NCBI RefSeq assembly: GCF_003385495.1
Contig: NZ_QNUH01000026.1
Span: 1 to 43,005 of the forward strand
DNA from: Chryseobacterium elymi
GTDB lineage: Bacteria; Bacteroidota; Bacteroidia; Flavobacteriales; Weeksellaceae
DNA: 43,005 nt
Reading direction: 5' to 3'
This document shows positions 15,609-24,790 of this stretch, one piece after another. The position numbers and the translations under genes are program-made. The first letter of the stretch is position 1. Each line of letters starts with the position of its first letter. The notes under the pieces were generated by a model. The model worked only from the letters and a program-made list of their open reading frames with translations. It did not search any database and was not told where the DNA came from.

Positions 15609-16286
15609 TTAGCTTATCCGGAATTTTATATAAGTTATTGTTTTTCCTTTAGCAGAGAAAAGCTCTTCATAGTAGGTTTTTATGTCTCTGAGATGTTCCG
15701 TATTCGGATCGTACTCAGGAGCGCCATAAATGTCGTGGTGGGCTGTAATGATTTCATAGCCGGCACCCTGCAAATAGCCTAATGTATAGCCATGCAGAAA
15801 TTCTGAATCCGTTTTCAGATGGATGATTCCACCTGGCTTCAGGAATTTTTTGTATCGTTCTAAAAAGTCAGGATGAGTAAGCCTGTGCTTTGTACGTTTG
15901 TATTTGATCTGAGGATCGGGGAACGTGATCCATATTTCGTCAACCTCATTTTCTGCAAAAAAATGATCTACAAGCTCAATTTGTGTTCTGAGAAATGCTA
16001 CATTATTCATTCCGCTATCCACAGCTTCCTTGGCTCCGAACCAGAATCTGGCTCCTTTAATATCTATTCCGATGAAATTTTTTTCAGGAAACGTTTTAGC
16101 AAGCCCTACAGAATATTCTCCTTTTCCGCAACCCAACTCAAGTACAATTGGATGATCATTCTTAAAGAAATCCTTTCTCCAGTTTCCTTTAAGTGGAAAA
16201 CCGTTGAGTGCATCCTCTCTTGTAGGTTGGATAACATTTGGTAAAATCTTGTTTTCAGCGAATCTTGCTAATTTATTTTTGCCCAT
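15609..16286 (-). CDS. trmB: tRNA (guanine-N7-)-methyltransferase
   Basis: 225 residues. TrmB makes m7G46 in the variable loop of tRNAs using S-adenosylmethionine. The SAM site VLELGCGKGEYSVGLA (about 48-63) and the motif WITFPDPQIKYKRTKHRL, typical of TrmB, are present, as is PGGIIHLKTDSE. It has its own -7 element upstream. The two secreted paralogs follow at 17 and 5 bases, so a tRNA modification enzyme shares its message with envelope proteins. Confidence 0.96.
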   Translation of the reverse strand: MGKNKLARFAENKILPNVIQPTREDALNGFPLKGNWRKDFFKNDHPIVLELGCGKGEYSVGLAKTFPEKNFIGIDIKGARFWFGAKEAVDSGMNNVAFLRTQIELVDHFFAENEVDEIWITFPDPQIKYKRTKHRLTHPDFLERYKKFLKPGGIIHLKTDSEFLHGYTLGYLQGAGYEIITAHHDIYGAPEYDPNTEHLRDIKTYYEELFSAKGKTITYIKFRIS

Positions 16287-16306
16287 CGAATTATTATAAA
16301 ATCCTG

Positions 16307-16314
16307 CAAAAATA
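16307..16314 (-). promoter_or_regulatory. -7 promoter element for trmB and the two genes after it
   Basis: TATTTTTG on the - strand fits TAnnTTTG, 20 bases before the trmB ATG. It separates this operon from the paralog upstream at 16383-17156. Confidence 0.55.
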
Positions 16315-16336
16315 GCAATTTTTACATAGATTACCT

Positions 16337-16358
16337 TGTCTTTTAGACATAAAAGACA
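16337..16358 (-). terminator. Possible terminator after the 259-residue paralog
   Basis: TGTCTTTTA (16337-16345) and TAAAAGACA (16350-16358) form a perfect 9-bp stem with a GACA loop. The stem is AT-rich and lacks a strong T-run on the - strand, so termination may be weak. Confidence 0.4.
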
Positions 16359-16382
16359 GGTCTCGACAGATTTAAGGAATGC

Positions 16383-17156
16383 TTACTGAGTTGGAGAACT
16401 TCCCAATGTAACCATTATAGCTTTTTCGATTGTTTTTTGAGAAGCATACTGAGCGCCACAAACGAGACTTGTGAAAAGATACTGGCCCTTATCTATAACA
16501 ATTGTACTGTCATCATGGGCAGGAACAGCAAGCCTGTATTTAGTGGTTCCAACTCCTTCCATTCTTACAATAATGTTACAGTCAGAATTGTTTTTGATCA
16601 GAACTATGCTTGTTTTGCTGTTTGGATCGTTGTCGAACAGTGAATTTAATATTTTTACCGTTTTATTTTTGTGTTCCACAGGGTTTACAGCCATCAGCAT
16701 ATTGAACTCTTCAGCTTCAGCGTTCGGAACAGCGGCATTGGCGGATGTATTAACCACAAAAGTATTTTGAGCAGTACTTGGTGTATACACTATCGTAGAT
16801 TGCTTGGCAGCAAGTTCTGCCTTGTATTTGGCGATCTGTTTCTGTTTGATAATGGCATTCATTTCATCAAAACTGATCTTTGTAGACGGTCTTCTTTTCA
16901 GCAGGGCAAGCATCTCCTGCATGTCTTTTACTTTCTGGTCTGCAGGATGGGCATCTTTAATATATTGGGCCATCATTTCCATCACCCTCGGTTTCAGTAC
17001 AGATCTCCGAGGATCATCAGGATGCGCATCTCTGAGAAAAGCATTGATCTCATAGATGTTTTTACTTTTTAAAATATCGGTATAGTCTTTCCCTCTTTTT
17101 TGAGCAGACAGATTAAAGAATAGAACAGAAATAAATAGTAAAAGTAATTTTTTCAT
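16383..17156 (-). CDS. Two-cysteine secreted family, 259-residue-frame member
   Basis: Open from 17162 (MLMKKLLLLF); ATG 17156 gives the better signal peptide, MKKLLLLFISVLFFNLSAQ. The N-terminal motif FLRDAHPDDPRRSVLKPRV matches that of the 233-residue paralog, and a second partial copy follows (YIKDAHPADQKVKDMQEML), so the motif is repeated in this protein. A lysine/alanine-rich helical linker leads to the common C-terminal domain: HKNKTVKILNSLFDND, NNSDCNIIVRMEGV (C195 counted from 17162), LAVPAHDDSTIVIDKGQY and VCGAQYASQK (C235). It lies upstream of trmB on the same strand but is separated from it by a hairpin and a promoter element. Function unknown. Confidence 0.8.
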   Translation of the reverse strand: MKKLLLLFISVLFFNLSAQKRGKDYTDILKSKNIYEINAFLRDAHPDDPRRSVLKPRVMEMMAQYIKDAHPADQKVKDMQEMLALLKRRPSTKISFDEMNAIIKQKQIAKYKAELAAKQSTIVYTPSTAQNTFVVNTSANAAVPNAEAEEFNMLMAVNPVEHKNKTVKILNSLFDNDPNSKTSIVLIKNNSDCNIIVRMEGVGTTKYRLAVPAHDDSTIVIDKGQYLFTSLVCGAQYASQKTIEKAIMVTLGSSPTQ

Positions 17157-17291
17157 TAACAAATATTAAGTTAAAAGCTGATGTTCTTTCTTAATTTGTG
17201 TTTTGGTCAATTAGTTTATTACAATAACGGAATACTCTTGTTTTTATTTTAGATACGTAATTGTGAGATAAAATTAAACATATTTTTAATT

Positions 17292-17338
17292 AAAAAAAGA
17301 AATGTATATCATAAATTATTAAACAGTAAACATTTCTT
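17292..17338 (-). terminator. Possible terminator of the carboxypeptidase-regulatory-like gene
   Basis: AAGAAATGT (17297-17305) and ACATTTCTT (17330-17338) pair around a 24-base loop, and on the - strand a T-run (17296-17292) follows. The stem is AT-rich and the loop long, hence low confidence. Confidence 0.4.
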
Positions 17339-17352
17339 AAAAATATAAAAGC

Positions 17353-18141
17353 TTATTTAATTACTTCCTGAAGATTAGAAGTTTTAAGTCTTTTCTGGTA
17401 GATAGGCAGATACTTTTCAATTGGAATTTTTATCGCCTCAAAATTACCGGCCAGGACATAGGCTTCAATATTTTCTGAAGTATAAACAAACTGAAGAAAA
17501 TTATCAATAAGATTGTCAGGAATTTTAAACTTGGCAAAATAATCTTTACCGAGATAATTCTTAATCTGGGCCACAGAATTATTCATCCTTTCATAGGCCA
17601 TATAACGCTGTTTTTTCTTTCTGTCGCCCGAAAGGATATCATAGATGCTTTCCAGGCTGAAAGTAAGTCCGCCGTCTCTTAATCCGGCAACCGGAAGTTC
17701 GGGAGGGGTCCCGTCACCTTTTGGCTCAGGCAGTCCAATCACTTTTTTGATAGCCAGTCCTTTGTCTTCTTTTCTGATAGAATTTACATCGTACCTAAGA
17801 TTCCCTGTAGGCTTGAACCTGCTCAATACAATTTCCTGGATCTCGTAATAAGCAATTTTCAATTCAATTAAATTTTTCTGCTGCATCATCTGGGGAGTAA
17901 GCTTTACATCTTTTCGTTCTGTGACGATAGAAGTAAAACGGATCACATCTCCGGGAACGGCAGGTATATTATAAGTACCGTTATAATCAGTAAGTACCGT
18001 TTTCTGGGTATTCAGATTGGTTACGTAAACCTGGTTAAGATACAAGATCGAGTTGTCTCTTAAAAATACCTCTCCGGAATATGTCTGTGCATTGATTTTT
18101 GCCAGAAAAATCAGCATCAAAAGGGTAATTAGCTTCTTCAT
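17353..18141 (-). CDS. Secreted protein with carboxypeptidase-regulatory-like domain
   Basis: 262 residues with signal peptide MKKLITLLMLIFLAKINAQ. Residues ~20-105 form a CarboxypepD_reg-like beta-sandwich: YSGEVFLRDNSILYLNQVYV, VLTDYNGTYNIPAVPGDVIR, then FTSIVTERKDVKL. In Bacteroidetes this domain often occurs at the N-terminus of TonB-dependent receptors or alone on envelope proteins. The remaining ~155 residues (YYEIQEIVLSRFKPTGNLRY, YDILSGDRKKKQRYMAYERM) are helical and resemble stand-alone proteins of this group. No outer-membrane barrel follows. It lies just after the three giant T9SS proteins on the same strand but has its own promoter element. Confidence 0.78.
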   Translation of the reverse strand: MKKLITLLMLIFLAKINAQTYSGEVFLRDNSILYLNQVYVTNLNTQKTVLTDYNGTYNIPAVPGDVIRFTSIVTERKDVKLTPQMMQQKNLIELKIAYYEIQEIVLSRFKPTGNLRYDVNSIRKEDKGLAIKKVIGLPEPKGDGTPPELPVAGLRDGGLTFSLESIYDILSGDRKKKQRYMAYERMNNSVAQIKNYLGKDYFAKFKIPDNLIDNFLQFVYTSENIEAYVLAGNFEAIKIPIEKYLPIYQKRLKTSNLQEVIK

Positions 18142-18151
18142 ATAATTAGGG

Positions 18152-18159
18152 CAAAATTA
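18152..18159 (-). promoter_or_regulatory. -7 promoter element for the carboxypeptidase-regulatory-like gene
   Basis: TAATTTTG on the - strand fits TAnnTTTG and lies 10 bases before the ATG at 18141, implying a very short leader. Confidence 0.5.
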
Positions 18160-18302
18160 CGTAGAAATACGGCAATTTATACCTATTAAGATAGTGATTA
18201 CAGGTTAAAGTTATATTAAACTTTAATACTTAACTGTTAATGAATGTTATAAATAATCATAAATAAAAACGATATCATGAAATTTGAACTAAAATCATTT
18301 CG

Positions 18303-21300
18303 TTATTTACGCTTTACCAGCAGCCAGCTTGTATATTTTATAGGAATAGAGGTGCCAAATTCTGTCCAGGATATGAAATACCAGTAGGTAGCGGTTGGTA
18401 CAGGCCTTCCGCCCATGGTTCCGTCCCAGGTATATCGGTTGCTTGGGCTTCCTCTGAAGATTTCTGCCCCATAACGGTCAAATATTCTGAATTCCAGGTT
18501 CGTATTACTCATTAAAGCGGAATAGTCTATCACATCATTGTGTCCGTCACTGTTAGGAGTAATGGTATTGATGAGATTGATGATGGCAAATGCTTTTTCT
18601 ACTTCACCACACAGCTTAGAGTCTCTTACAAAGACCTTGTGAGCTCCCCTTGGCACATTGTTGAAAACATTTGAGCTCTGCCAGCTTACTCCGTCCAGAG
18701 AATATTCATATGGAGGTACACCGCCGCTTACACCCACCGTTACTGTAGATCCGTTGATTTCAAGAGAGGTAATAACTGGAAGAGTTGATTCTATAACGTT
18801 AACATATTGTTTATAAACACAACCATTGAATGTAAGCTCTACCCAATAGCTTCCTACAGTAACATTGGAAATAGAAGGAGAAGTCGCTCCTGTACTCCAG
18901 AGGTACTTTTCAAACCCGGGGCCAGCATCTAATGTAGTGGTAGTTTTCAGACAGATAATCTTGTCTTTTAAGATATCAGATTTCTTAGGGGCTTTAACGG
19001 TGATTTTAATAGATCCAACTTCAGGACAGATACCATTTTTCTCAAACCTGATATAGAAGGTCTGAGTACCTGTAATATTAACGGTTGCTGATATAGGATT
19101 AGTGTCATTCTGAGCATCAGCTAAACTTCCATGGAAGGTATAGGTTACATTCGGGTCTGCCGTAAACTGGGGAATAAACTGTACAAGATCAACCGCCTTT
19201 ATTCCGTCAAGATCATCATCACAAATGCTTGTTACTGCTGCAGGTGTTAATAAAGGAATACGGGCTCCTATGCTGAACTGTAAAGGTTTTACAACGACAG
19301 CACAGCCGTCCGGGGATTCAACTCTAATGTAAATGGTTGTTGTAGCTGTATAGCTCCAGTTATTAGGAAGAGTATTGTTGTTTCCTGCATTAGCATCTGC
19401 AAGGGATGCATAATATTTTACGTTGGTAAAGTAACCGGGATTATTCAGTACGATGCCTGTTATACTGGACAGGGTAATGGTGACTGTTCCATCCATATTG
19501 TCGTCACAGAAAATACCGTTATAATTGTTTTGCACAATAGCCAGATTATATAAAGAAAGGGTGATCTGGGCAATACTTTTACAGCCCAGATTATTTTTTA
19601 CTACAGCATATACAATAGTGCCGTCCGGGGCGGTATAGGCATTGGTCGATGTGATAAGAGCTCCCGGGTTTTCCGTCTGGGCATCTGCCAAGGTAGGGTA
19701 GTAGGTAATAGCTACCGGTGAGTTATTGGTTACATTGGCGGATGTAAGGTTAAAAGTTCCCTGCCCATTAATATTACAGGCGTATAATGTAACATTTGTT
19801 ACGATAAGGGACAGAACATTGACGGTAACGGTTACTGTTTCACAGTCAGTAAAAATAGGATCATCTCCGCAGAAAGTATAGGTAAAAGTATCTGTCCCTG
19901 TACTTCCTGGAGTATTAACAGTATAAGTAATGATTCCGGTTACAGGATCGATTACAGCCGTTCCCAGTGTAGGAGCATTGACAATAGCGACTGTAGAGGG
20001 GACAGGTGTTTGTGCAGAGCTGGTGAATGCAGGGGTTATAGTTTTTGTGTTGCAGACATTGAAGGATGATGTAGTCAGTTTAGTACAATTCAGTACTTTA
20101 AACTGTTCTGTCACTAAGGGCGCACATTTTCCCATCGTTACAGAACATGTATAAAATCCAGACTGTGTGGGGCTAATGGACGATCCTGTGGCTCCAGGAA
20201 TAAGGGTTCCGTTTACATACCACTGATAGGTATCATAAATTATAGGGTCCACCGTAAGTACGATGCCGGGAGCACAGCCTCCTCCTGAGCTTAAAATAAC
20301 AGGCTGCGTAGGAAAACCTGCAAAAAAACCTCCATATCCTACAGCATTACTTCCTGCATTGATTCCTGCAGTAATTGCTTTGTCAGAAACTATAGTAATT
20401 GTCCCGGTAACATTGGGAATACCATAGGTAACCCAGTTGGCTGTGCCCGTCATGTCAAATGGACCGGTTGTTGCCGGTGGAACAGCACCGTTTACCGTAA
20501 CATTAGCTCCTTTTTCTGTAATAAGATTCAGTTTTGTCGGAATATTAAGGGTTCCCGAAGGGTTAGCATTTGAATGAACAAAGTTTTCATCAATAAAACC
20601 TAATTCATTAATCTGTTTGGGAAGATAACAGTTCAGTGCCGGAATAAAATTGAACCCGCCGGTTGCTACCTCACTCCCTGAAACGGAATCCCCCGCAAGA
20701 ATCTGATAGACATAGGCATTTTTAGATGTTTTAAGGTAAAGATTATAATGGACCCCCGCCTGAAGTTTATACTTTGAATCAGGAATAATAAAATACTGTC
20801 CTGTATTTAGCGTGGTAAGAGGAAGGATTTCGTCGTTAACAAAGATCTTTGTATTGTCCTCGGTAGCAATGACAATGGCTCCCTCCATATTGGACCCGAT
20901 TCTGCCGTTCCCTTTCACTAAAGCAAACTCACTTCCGAGTCTTTCAACAGGAACAGCCTGGTCCATTAAAATATCTGAGCTTGAAGGATAGTTCCCCGCA
21001 TACTGACCATTGAAATTTCCATTGGTGATATTCACCGGCTTACTGGAAGTTATTTTCGCACCAATGAAACCATCAGTGTTTGCTGTACCTATACCCTCTA
21101 TAATGTATGACTGCCCTTTATTGAGGGTAAAAGTCATGGTGGGGTTTGTAGCACCTGTGGTTCCGTTTGAAAACTGTACCGTTGGCTTATACCCGGAGAC
21201 TGTAACTGTTGTATTATCCTCAGTTGCAAGAACGCTGGTCATAAAGTTTAAGATGATATTACTGACAGTAATTGGAGCATTTGCAGCATAAAAGTTTTTT

Positions 21301-21695
21301 CCTGTAGAAGGTATTCCTTTCGAAGTAATGATCTCCGCATGGTTGAATACGGAAAACCTGAGGTTCGCATAAAAAGGGAATTCTGCTTTCAGATATAGTC
21401 CTTTCGTTGTAGGAGTGAACAGATCTGCCTGAAGGGTAGTGATAATATACGTTCTTAATACATCAAATTTTTGGGGATTATTTTTACTGATGTTTACAGT
21501 GCCGATAAGTACATTGTTATTATAAATGTTTACCGGAAAAGGAGTTGTTCTGTTTGTAGATAGATATAATTTCTGATATGGATTAGGATTTATGCTTCTA
21601 TCCATCATTGGTGCAAACCAATGTTCCCTATCCAACTGTGCGAAGGTAAAGGTGAAAAAATAAAATATAAACAAAAAAGATAAATTTTTTTTCAT
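18303..21695 (-). CDS. Giant T9SS type B surface protein, IgGFc-binding-like N-terminus (1130 residues)
   Basis: Signal peptide MKKNLSFLFIFYFFTFTFAQ. The first ~470 mature residues resemble the IgGFc-binding-protein N-terminal domain of Bacteroidetes (REHWFAPMMDRS, ATEDNTTVTVSGYKP, FTLNKGQSYIIEG, VKGNGRIGSNMEGAIVIATE). An Ig-like module (YDTYQWYVNGTLIPGATGSS) and a cadherin/Big_9-like module (DTFTYTFCGDDP) come next. Then follow ~90-residue modules marked CDDNMDGTV and CDDDLDGIKAVDL that the two neighbours lack, and finally TTTLDAGPGFEKYLWSTGAT. The last ~90 residues are a type B (CHU_C) sorting domain: TPNSDGHNDVIDYS, FRIFDRYGAEIF, YTSWLLVKRK. It should be exported by the T9SS and displayed or released. 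Ligand unknown. Confidence 0.88.
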   Translation of the reverse strand: MKKNLSFLFIFYFFTFTFAQLDREHWFAPMMDRSINPNPYQKLYLSTNRTTPFPVNIYNNNVLIGTVNISKNNPQKFDVLRTYIITTLQADLFTPTTKGLYLKAEFPFYANLRFSVFNHAEIITSKGIPSTGKNFYAANAPITVSNIILNFMTSVLATEDNTTVTVSGYKPTVQFSNGTTGATNPTMTFTLNKGQSYIIEGIGTANTDGFIGAKITSSKPVNITNGNFNGQYAGNYPSSSDILMDQAVPVERLGSEFALVKGNGRIGSNMEGAIVIATEDNTKIFVNDEILPLTTLNTGQYFIIPDSKYKLQAGVHYNLYLKTSKNAYVYQILAGDSVSGSEVATGGFNFIPALNCYLPKQINELGFIDENFVHSNANPSGTLNIPTKLNLITEKGANVTVNGAVPPATTGPFDMTGTANWVTYGIPNVTGTITIVSDKAITAGINAGSNAVGYGGFFAGFPTQPVILSSGGGCAPGIVLTVDPIIYDTYQWYVNGTLIPGATGSSISPTQSGFYTCSVTMGKCAPLVTEQFKVLNCTKLTTSSFNVCNTKTITPAFTSSAQTPVPSTVAIVNAPTLGTAVIDPVTGIITYTVNTPGSTGTDTFTYTFCGDDPIFTDCETVTVTVNVLSLIVTNVTLYACNINGQGTFNLTSANVTNNSPVAITYYPTLADAQTENPGALITSTNAYTAPDGTIVYAVVKNNLGCKSIAQITLSLYNLAIVQNNYNGIFCDDNMDGTVTITLSSITGIVLNNPGYFTNVKYYASLADANAGNNNTLPNNWSYTATTTIYIRVESPDGCAVVVKPLQFSIGARIPLLTPAAVTSICDDDLDGIKAVDLVQFIPQFTADPNVTYTFHGSLADAQNDTNPISATVNITGTQTFYIRFEKNGICPEVGSIKITVKAPKKSDILKDKIICLKTTTTLDAGPGFEKYLWSTGATSPSISNVTVGSYWVELTFNGCVYKQYVNVIESTLPVITSLEINGSTVTVGVSGGVPPYEYSLDGVSWQSSNVFNNVPRGAHKVFVRDSKLCGEVEKAFAIINLINTITPNSDGHNDVIDYSALMSNTNLEFRIFDRYGAEIFRGSPSNRYTWDGTMGGRPVPTATYWYFISWTEFGTSIPIKYTSWLLVKRK

Positions 21696-21715
21696 TCAGC
21701 AGGTGGAGTTTAACA

Positions 21716-21723
21716 CAAATTTA
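21716..21723 (-). promoter_or_regulatory. -7 promoter element for the 1130-residue T9SS protein
   Basis: TAAATTTG on the - strand fits TAnnTTTG, 20 bases before the ATG at 21695. Confidence 0.5.
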
Positions 21724-21753
21724 ATAATAAAATGGATTGATGCTATGAAAAAG

Positions 21754-21787
21754 TAATAAAAAAACCGCGATGATAAAATCGCGGTTT
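21754..21787 (-). terminator. Terminator of the 947-residue T9SS protein
   Basis: AAACCGCGAT (21762-21771) and ATCGCGGTTT (21778-21787) form a 10-bp stem around GATAAA. On the - strand it is followed by a T-run. Its core AACCGCGAT is the same as in the terminator at 24746-24768. Confidence 0.88.
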
Positions 21788-21809
21788 GTAGAGCTATATT
21801 TTTCAGTGT

Positions 21810-24653
21810 TTATTCTCTGCTTTTGACAAGAATCCATCCTGTATATTTTACAGCAGTCTGTTTACCAGCAGGTTCATTCCAGTGGATCTCAAACCAGTAA
21901 TTTCCGGTAGGAACCCTTTTGCTTCCGCCTAAAGTTCCGTTCCATTTATAGCCGTTTGATTTATCTCCCTGAAATATTTTGCTTCCATATCGGTCAAAAA
22001 TTGTGAATCTCAAATCCTTTTTGCCTGATAATAATGAATAGTCGAGAACATCATTTACCCCGTCCTCATTAGGGGTAATAGCATTGATGAGATTAGGAAT
22101 AGTAATTTCTACTTTTATTGGATCGCAGTTATAACTATCTTTTACATATACTGTAGATATTCCTCTGGCCACATCTGTGAATATATTGGCATCCTGCCAT
22201 TGAAGGTTATCCAGTGAGTATTGATATGGTGGGGTTCCGCCTATTGCATACACGGTAACTGTGGTGCTCGAAATTTCGATATTTGATACAACCGGCTGTT
22301 CTGAAGCATATACCTTCACAGTCTGAAGCGTTACACAGTCCCCAGTCTTCAATTTCACCCAATAGCTTCCTACACCAACATTCTGGATGGCCTGCGTTGT
22401 AGCACCCGTACTCCATTCGTAACCGTTGAAGCCAGGACCGGCATCCAGTGTTGTTTTATCCTCTATACAAATGATCTTATCAACAAGAACAGTAGAGTTT
22501 ACAGGTGGAAGAACGGTAAGTGAAACTTCTGCAATTCTGTAACAGCCATTTGCATTAATTACTTTTACGTAGGCAACTCCTGTAGGAGCGATATAATTTG
22601 CCGGGTTTAGTATTTCGTTCGTACTGTTGTCAGCATCCGTTGGAGAAGGATAATACTTTTTGATAACTCCCGGCTGTACAGTTACTGAAGCGTTAGTAAG
22701 ATTAAATAATCCTGTAGCAGGATTGTCTTCTAAATAACATGCTCTTAATGAAGCATTGTTAACAATTGGGCTTTCGGAAACTGTTAAGTTTAATGTTACT
22801 TCCTCGCAATCTGTAAAGTCAGGATTATTACCACAAAATTTATAAACAAATGAATCTGGCCCTACATAGGTATAGGCAGGGGCGTAACTTATTACTCCTG
22901 TTGCAGGGTCAACAACCGCATTACCGTTAACAGGTGGTGTAACGATGATTACGCTGCTAGGGACTACAGCCTGTGTAGAGTTTGTAAATGTAGGAACAAT
23001 CAGCTTAACACCGTCGCAAACCGTTTCGTTCAATGTAGTTTCCGTAAGGCAAGTGAATACTTTATACACTGGAGTAGTTATCGGAGGACATGAGCCTACT
23101 GTAATTTTTACAGTATAATTACCCGATTGTGTAGGAATATAAGAATTGGTTACCGCTCCGGTAATGGGGACATCATCTCTATACCACTGATAAGAATCAA
23201 AGCTATCATCCACTTCCAGCACAATTCCCGGAATACAGTCGCCGGTCTGTTTGGCAATAACCGGGATAGAGGAGAATCCTGCAAAATATCCACCATAGCC
23301 TACCACACCGCTTCCTCCAGAAATTCCTGCCGTTACAGCTTTTGAAGAGGTAATTGTTACGTTTCCTGTAACGTTCGGTACAGAATAAGATACCCATGAT
23401 GAAGTTCCTGACACAGGATATGGTCCCTGAGCAGCGGGAGGGGCAACTCCGTTGACGGTGACTGCAGCTCCTGTTTCTGTCAGGATATTTAATTTAACAT
23501 TGTTGGTTGTAGGAGGAAGGATGTTAATATTCCCTATTTCATCTATTCTTCTTGGAAGGTAGCAGTTCAATGGTGGAATATAATTGAATCCGATTGTAGC
23601 ATTACTCGTTGCAACACCTGCCAATAGCTGGTACACATAAACATTTTTTGTTGTTTTAATGTACATATTGTAGTGGTTATTACCCTGATTAATGTAATTG
23701 GTATTGGATAGCTTATTCACCCTGTAGCTTTCCCCTTCACTCAGTGTTACTACCGGTGTTGCACCATTGTTAATGAATACCTGTGTACCGCCTTCAGTAG
23801 CAACAATCAAGGCATCCTCCATTCTTTCACTGATATCCCCGTTTCCTTTTACAAGGACGAATTCATTTCCCAGTCTGTCTGTAGGTACGGATTGGTCCAT
23901 GACAATATCTGCTCCATCAAAAAAACTACCCGGCGGAATAATGGCAAACTGGCCGTTGAAATTGCCGTTGGTCACGGAAATAGGTTTATCGGCTTCTATT
24001 TTAGCACCGATAAAGCCTTCCTTGTTTCCTGGTTTATCACCAACTCCTTCAATAATATAAGACTGGCCTTTATTAAGGGTGAATGTCAGAGATGGATTGG
24101 TGACACCAGTCCATCCATTGGTAAATATAACATCTGGAGAGTAGTCCGAAACAGTAACAGTAGTATTATCTTCTGTAGCCATCACGCCGGTAGTAAAGTT
24201 CAGCGCAACGATAGGGTTTTCTATGGGAGAAACTACCGCATAAAACTTTTTGCCGATCCCTGCTTTTCCTTTAGATGTCAGAATTTCTCCATGGCTGCTT
24301 ACAGAAAATCTCAAAGTTACAAAATAAGGTTTTGTTCCTTTTGTATATATTCCTTTGCTTACCGGAACGAAAAGTTCAGAAGTATTACCGGTGATAATGC
24401 TTCCCAAAGGAATAGTAAATGTCTGGGGGGCTCCTTTGGAAACGGTTACCGTTCCTAACAAGGTATTATTACTATAAATTTCTACAGGAAAAGGGGTAGT
24501 AGAGTCTGTAGAGAAATACAATGCCTGTTGTGGACTCGTAAGATTTGTACTTCGGGCTGCCATAGGAGCAAACCAATGCTCCGTATCCCTCTGCCCAAAA
24601 AGTGAGTTAGCTGTTGTGAACAGGAAGAGAAAAGTGAGTAAAAAATATTTCAT
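21810..24653 (-). CDS. Giant T9SS type B surface protein, IgGFc-binding-like N-terminus (947 residues)
   Basis: Signal peptide MKYFLLTFLFLFTTANSLFG. The N-terminus RDTEHWFAPMAARS, then ALYFSTDSTTPFPVEIYSNN, matches the 951-residue neighbour closely and the 1130-residue one less so. The order is IgGFc-binding-like domain (ATEDNTTVTVSDYSP, FTLNKGQSYIIEG, VKGNGDISERMEDALIVATE), Ig-like module (FDSYQWYRDDVPITGAV), Big_9-like module (DSFVYKFCGNNP), one further module (ACYLEDNPATGLFNL), TTLDAGPGFNGYEWSTGAT, then the type B sorting domain (TPNEDGVNDVLDYS, FTIFDRYGSKIF, YTGWILVKSRE). TPNxDGxND is the conserved loop of this domain. It has its own promoter and terminator. It is most likely displayed on the cell surface or released. 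Confidence 0.88.
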   Translation of the reverse strand: MKYFLLTFLFLFTTANSLFGQRDTEHWFAPMAARSTNLTSPQQALYFSTDSTTPFPVEIYSNNTLLGTVTVSKGAPQTFTIPLGSIITGNTSELFVPVSKGIYTKGTKPYFVTLRFSVSSHGEILTSKGKAGIGKKFYAVVSPIENPIVALNFTTGVMATEDNTTVTVSDYSPDVIFTNGWTGVTNPSLTFTLNKGQSYIIEGVGDKPGNKEGFIGAKIEADKPISVTNGNFNGQFAIIPPGSFFDGADIVMDQSVPTDRLGNEFVLVKGNGDISERMEDALIVATEGGTQVFINNGATPVVTLSEGESYRVNKLSNTNYINQGNNHYNMYIKTTKNVYVYQLLAGVATSNATIGFNYIPPLNCYLPRRIDEIGNINILPPTTNNVKLNILTETGAAVTVNGVAPPAAQGPYPVSGTSSWVSYSVPNVTGNVTITSSKAVTAGISGGSGVVGYGGYFAGFSSIPVIAKQTGDCIPGIVLEVDDSFDSYQWYRDDVPITGAVTNSYIPTQSGNYTVKITVGSCPPITTPVYKVFTCLTETTLNETVCDGVKLIVPTFTNSTQAVVPSSVIIVTPPVNGNAVVDPATGVISYAPAYTYVGPDSFVYKFCGNNPDFTDCEEVTLNLTVSESPIVNNASLRACYLEDNPATGLFNLTNASVTVQPGVIKKYYPSPTDADNSTNEILNPANYIAPTGVAYVKVINANGCYRIAEVSLTVLPPVNSTVLVDKIICIEDKTTLDAGPGFNGYEWSTGATTQAIQNVGVGSYWVKLKTGDCVTLQTVKVYASEQPVVSNIEISSTTVTVYAIGGTPPYQYSLDNLQWQDANIFTDVARGISTVYVKDSYNCDPIKVEITIPNLINAITPNEDGVNDVLDYSLLSGKKDLRFTIFDRYGSKIFQGDKSNGYKWNGTLGGSKRVPTGNYWFEIHWNEPAGKQTAVKYTGWILVKSRE

Positions 24654-24676
24654 TTATTAGGAATTTAGGATTGTCG

Positions 24677-24684
24677 CAAAAATA
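24677..24684 (-). promoter_or_regulatory. -7 promoter element for the 947-residue T9SS protein
   Basis: TATTTTTG on the - strand fits TAnnTTTG, 23 bases before the ATG at 24653. Confidence 0.5.
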
Positions 24685-24737
24685 AGAGAATATTTAATGT
24701 GAAATTGTAAAATATTTAAAAAAAAATGATTTTGTAT

Positions 24738-24768
24738 CAGAAAAAAACCGCGATTTCAAATCGCGGTT
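24738..24768 (-). terminator. Terminator of the 951-residue T9SS protein
   Basis: AACCGCGATTT (24746-24756) and AAATCGCGGTT (24758-24768) are exact complements. On the - strand the stem is followed by seven or more T. The stem core is shared with the terminator of the neighbouring paralog, so terminators were duplicated with the genes. Confidence 0.88.
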
Positions 24769-24790
24769 AATTATTATTGTTTAAAATAGC

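Noticed and set aside
23892..24458. 188-codon + strand frame inside the 947-residue T9SS gene
   Set aside because: Shadow frame of a repeat-rich gene; composition is unlike a protein and it has no homologous pattern in the neighbouring paralogs.
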